Positions 62,123 through 64,000 of a stretch of DNA of 64,000 nucleotides are shown here, one piece after another. The translations under genes and the position numbers were made by a program. This stretch comes from Bryobacterales bacterium (GTDB lineage: Bacteria; Acidobacteriota; Terriglobia; Bryobacterales; UBA6623), in the NCBI GenBank assembly GCA_022823865.1, contig JAJEHF010000011.1, positions 1-64,000 on the forward strand. The letters run 5' to 3'. Every line of letters begins with the position of its first letter. Position 1 is the stretch's first letter. A model generated the notes under the pieces. That model worked only from the letters and a program-made list of their open reading frames with translations, made no database searches and was not told the DNA's origin.

Positions 62123-63576
62123 TCGAAGAAGTAGTTCGGATATTCCCAGCCGCGCTTGCGGGCCCCGGGTTTCGAATCGATCTGAGCTTCGGCCTTCAAG
62201 CGCTCAAGGTTGCTTGGGTCGAGTAGCGGGTCCTTCGTCCGCTTGCCCCATTGGTCAAGTTCCCGTTGCAGCTCGCGCAAAGAGTCAGCGTGCGCCGGGT
62301 CGTCTGCCAGATTGCTGAACTCGAAGGGGTCTTTCCGCAGGTCGTAGAGCTCGAAACGCGGCGGACGCGCCATGGCCTGATAGGTCTTGCGGATCTCGGG
62401 CGGGGCCGCTTCGATGACCTCGGGCAAACTGCCCTCGATGTGGTGGAGGGTGAACTCGTAGCCCGGGTTGATCTCGCCGGGCATCAGGTTTTCGATGAGC
62501 TTGAAGCGGTCGTTGCGTACGGAGCGCTGCGGATAGAAATTGGGCTTGGCGGCGTGAGCGTGGAACTCCGCGAACAGGTAGCGTCGCCACTCGGGCTCCT
62601 TGCCTTCGAGCAACTCGAGCAGAGAGGACCCAGGCAGGCCGGCGGGCGCGTCCGCCTCGGCCGCGGCGAGAAACGTGGGCATCAGGTCAATCGTCGACAC
62701 CAACTCGTTCCGCGCTTGGCCGGCTTTGGCGCGGCCCGGCCAGCGCGCGATCAACGGGATGCGCAGGCCTCCTTCGTAGCAGGTCCGCTTGCCTCGGATG
62801 AAGTCCGCCCCGTGATCGCCGATGTAGACGACCAGCGTGTCGCTGGCTTTGCCCGAGCGATCAAGTGCCGCGAGCAGGTCGCCTATCAGGGAATCGAGCC
62901 GTTCCATGCTGTTGTAGTGGCCGGCTGTGAGCCGGCGCAGTTTCGCGCCCTGCAGGCGGAGGTAGGCAAGCGGCTTGACGTCGTCGCCATCGAGCGGCTC
63001 GGCAGGCAGTCCCTCGGCCTGCCTCAGCCAGGGCCGGTGCGCGTCCGGGTAGTTCACGCTCAAGAAGAACGGTTGATCGGAAGCATCGAAGAACGACGCG
63101 GCATGCATGGCGTAGTCGCCTAGGTTCTTGCGCTGGAAGTTGGCGGTCGGGATTGCCTTGAAGTCGAAGGGAAAGGCCGACTCCGGGTTGACGTGGATCT
63201 TGCCGATGATCCCAGTCCTGTACCCGGCTTCCTTGAGGCTGCGCACCACGTTCGGCGTATCGTCTCGGTACATCCGAAACCCCCACGTAGCAAGACCGAG
63301 CTGCCCGTGCTGGTGAACGTAAAGGCCGGTCAGGAAGCTCGCGCGCGAGGGGCTGCAGCCGGCCTGCGGAACGAACGCGCGGTCGAAGCGCACGCCCTCG
63401 GCCGCCAACTTGTCGAGGTTCGGCGTGCGGGCGTAGGGATCGCCGTAGGTCCCGATCTCGGGACCGTTGTCTTCGGAGACGACCAGCAAGATGTTCGGCC
63501 GGCCGGCCGCCAAACAGGGCAGAAGAGAAGCGGAAAGAAGCGATGCCGCCAAGCGCAGAAGTCTGGACCAACCCAT
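62119..63576 (-). CDS. Exported sulfatase (heparan N-sulfatase-like)
   Basis: The 485-residue sulfatase has a signal peptide (LLRLAASLLSASLLPCLAAG). RPNILLVVSEDNGPEIGTYGDPYARTPNLDKLA is characteristic of the sulfamidase/heparan N-sulfatase-like branch. AGCSPSRASFLTGLYVHQHGQ carries Cys74. IGKIHVNPE, VNYPDAHRPW and YIGDHGADFIRGKRTCYEGGLRIPLIARWPG follow. It is the first gene of a sulfatase-sulfatase-(decayed sialidase) operon, divergent from the sialidase-like gene at the right edge. Confidence 0.92.
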   Translation of the reverse strand: MGWSRLLRLAASLLSASLLPCLAAGRPNILLVVSEDNGPEIGTYGDPYARTPNLDKLAAEGVRFDRAFVPQAGCSPSRASFLTGLYVHQHGQLGLATWGFRMYRDDTPNVVRSLKEAGYRTGIIGKIHVNPESAFPFDFKAIPTANFQRKNLGDYAMHAASFFDASDQPFFLSVNYPDAHRPWLRQAEGLPAEPLDGDDVKPLAYLRLQGAKLRRLTAGHYNSMERLDSLIGDLLAALDRSGKASDTLVVYIGDHGADFIRGKRTCYEGGLRIPLIARWPGRAKAGQARNELVSTIDLMPTFLAAAEADAPAGLPGSSLLELLEGKEPEWRRYLFAEFHAHAAKPNFYPQRSVRNDRFKLIENLMPGEINPGYEFTLHHIEGSLPEVIEAAPPEIRKTYQAMARPPRFELYDLRKDPFEFSNLADDPAHADSLRELQRELDQWGKRTKDPLLDPSNLERLKAEAQIDSKPGARKRGWEYPNYFFE

Positions 63577-63693
63577 GTGCCGCCTTAGGAGCAGCCCGGC
63601 TCATGGACCCGAGCCGACGGCTGCTCTCGTGCTTGGATCGAAGTCTATCAGAACCAGTTCGTCGGCGGACTCCAATGCGCCGATGCGCTAAAT

Positions 63694-64000
63694 TTGTTGG
63701 CGGTGTTCGGGGCAAGCTCACACGCCCGATTCGCTTGGGTCGTTGCGGTCGTTCAATTGGGGAGCCTGGCCGCCGCGGAAAAGCCGGCCGAGACGCCGGT
63801 CGTGGACTGGACTGCCGGACAGGCGGCAGACTTTCGCTACCAATTCCTGGACCGCGTGAAGACGACCGAGCTGTTCCACGCGACGCCGGAGACAGGAACG
63901 TTCAGCCACCATGGTCACCTCGCCTATCACCGGGGGGTGTTGTTCGCCGCTTGGGACAGCCACGCGCGGGACGAGAACTCGTCGGGCCAGCATGGCATGT
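63694..64000 (+). CDS. Start of secreted sialidase-like protein, cut by window edge
   Basis: The frame reads through the right edge. Start is TTG 63694, TTG 63697 or GTG 63703. It gives a hydrophobic leader (RFAWVVAVVQLGSLAAA), then VVDWTAGQAADFRYQFLDRVKTTELFHAT and GHLAYHRGVLFAAWDSHARDENSSGQHG, a pattern seen near the start of sialidase/neuraminidase-type propeller proteins. The assignment rests on this short part. Confidence 0.5.
   Translation, partial: MLAVFGASSHARFAWVVAVVQLGSLAAAEKPAETPVVDWTAGQAADFRYQFLDRVKTTELFHATPETGTFSHHGHLAYHRGVLFAAWDSHARDENSSGQHGM

Noticed and set aside
1-64000. CRISPR arrays, tRNA or rRNA genes, prophage genes
   Set aside because: No regularly spaced repeats, no recognisable tRNA or rRNA sequence and no phage structural or integrase genes were seen on reading; a dedicated tRNA scan could still find one.

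Overview
The window is GC-rich (about 65% by eye) and reads as a chromosomal segment of a Gram-negative, glycan-degrading bacterium, most likely an Acidobacteriota member. The indicators are a roughly 1180-residue TonB-dependent receptor with an N-terminal carboxypeptidase-regulatory domain, several secreted PQQ-like beta-propellers starting at a 'DWPQWRG' motif, DUF1080 and DUF3604 proteins, five sulfatases, and a full outer-membrane assembly set (LptC/LptA-like, LptB, BamA, OmpH/Skp, OmpA). This assignment is inference from gene content; no rRNA or tRNA gene was seen.

Layout. 1-2979: C-terminally cut, large secreted SwmB-repeat protein on the minus strand. 3137-3460: a small element bounded by two inverted copies of a palindrome. 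3649-10074: carbohydrate esterase, DUF3604 protein, IlvD/Edd-type dehydratase, isoprenylcysteine-methyltransferase-like protein. 10343-11699: a lower-GC three-gene operon TIR / RipA-like membrane protein / TIR, the best candidate for an undescribed immune system. 11796-15041: PQQ/cytochrome c dehydrogenase and PPK2. 15235-19061: lpt locus. 19166-20724: Zn peptidase and endonuclease IV. 20860-25938: PQQ-like protein, sulfatase, a tandem-duplication scar, vapBC and murA. 26128-29582: second PQQ-like protein, zinc-ribbon protein, alkyltransferase-like protein, amidase. 29771-42107: TonB-dependent receptor, Na+/solute symporter, sulfatase, sugar isomerase, Zn-dehydrogenase, DUF1761, DUF1080, sulfatase. 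42166-51123: uridine-kinase-like protein, ABC-F, bamA, ompH, ompA. 51103-55537: minus-strand run rimO-yacG-pgpA-NHL protein-cinA. 55852-58564: rpiB, TolQ/MotA-like, DUF2149, rocD. 58581-64000: sugar-binding lipoprotein, an unknown protein, two sulfatases, a decayed sialidase and the start of a second sialidase-like gene.

Working together. The secreted sulfatases, sialidase-like genes, carbohydrate esterase, DUF1080/DUF3604 proteins, TonB-dependent receptor, symporter, dehydratase and sugar isomerase/dehydrogenase suggest scavenging of sulfated, acylated and perhaps sialylated polysaccharides. The envelope genes are the housekeeping machinery that exports such proteins. Many genes carry a TANNNT hexamer 6-10 bases before the start codon, which suggests leaderless transcripts and helped choose starts.
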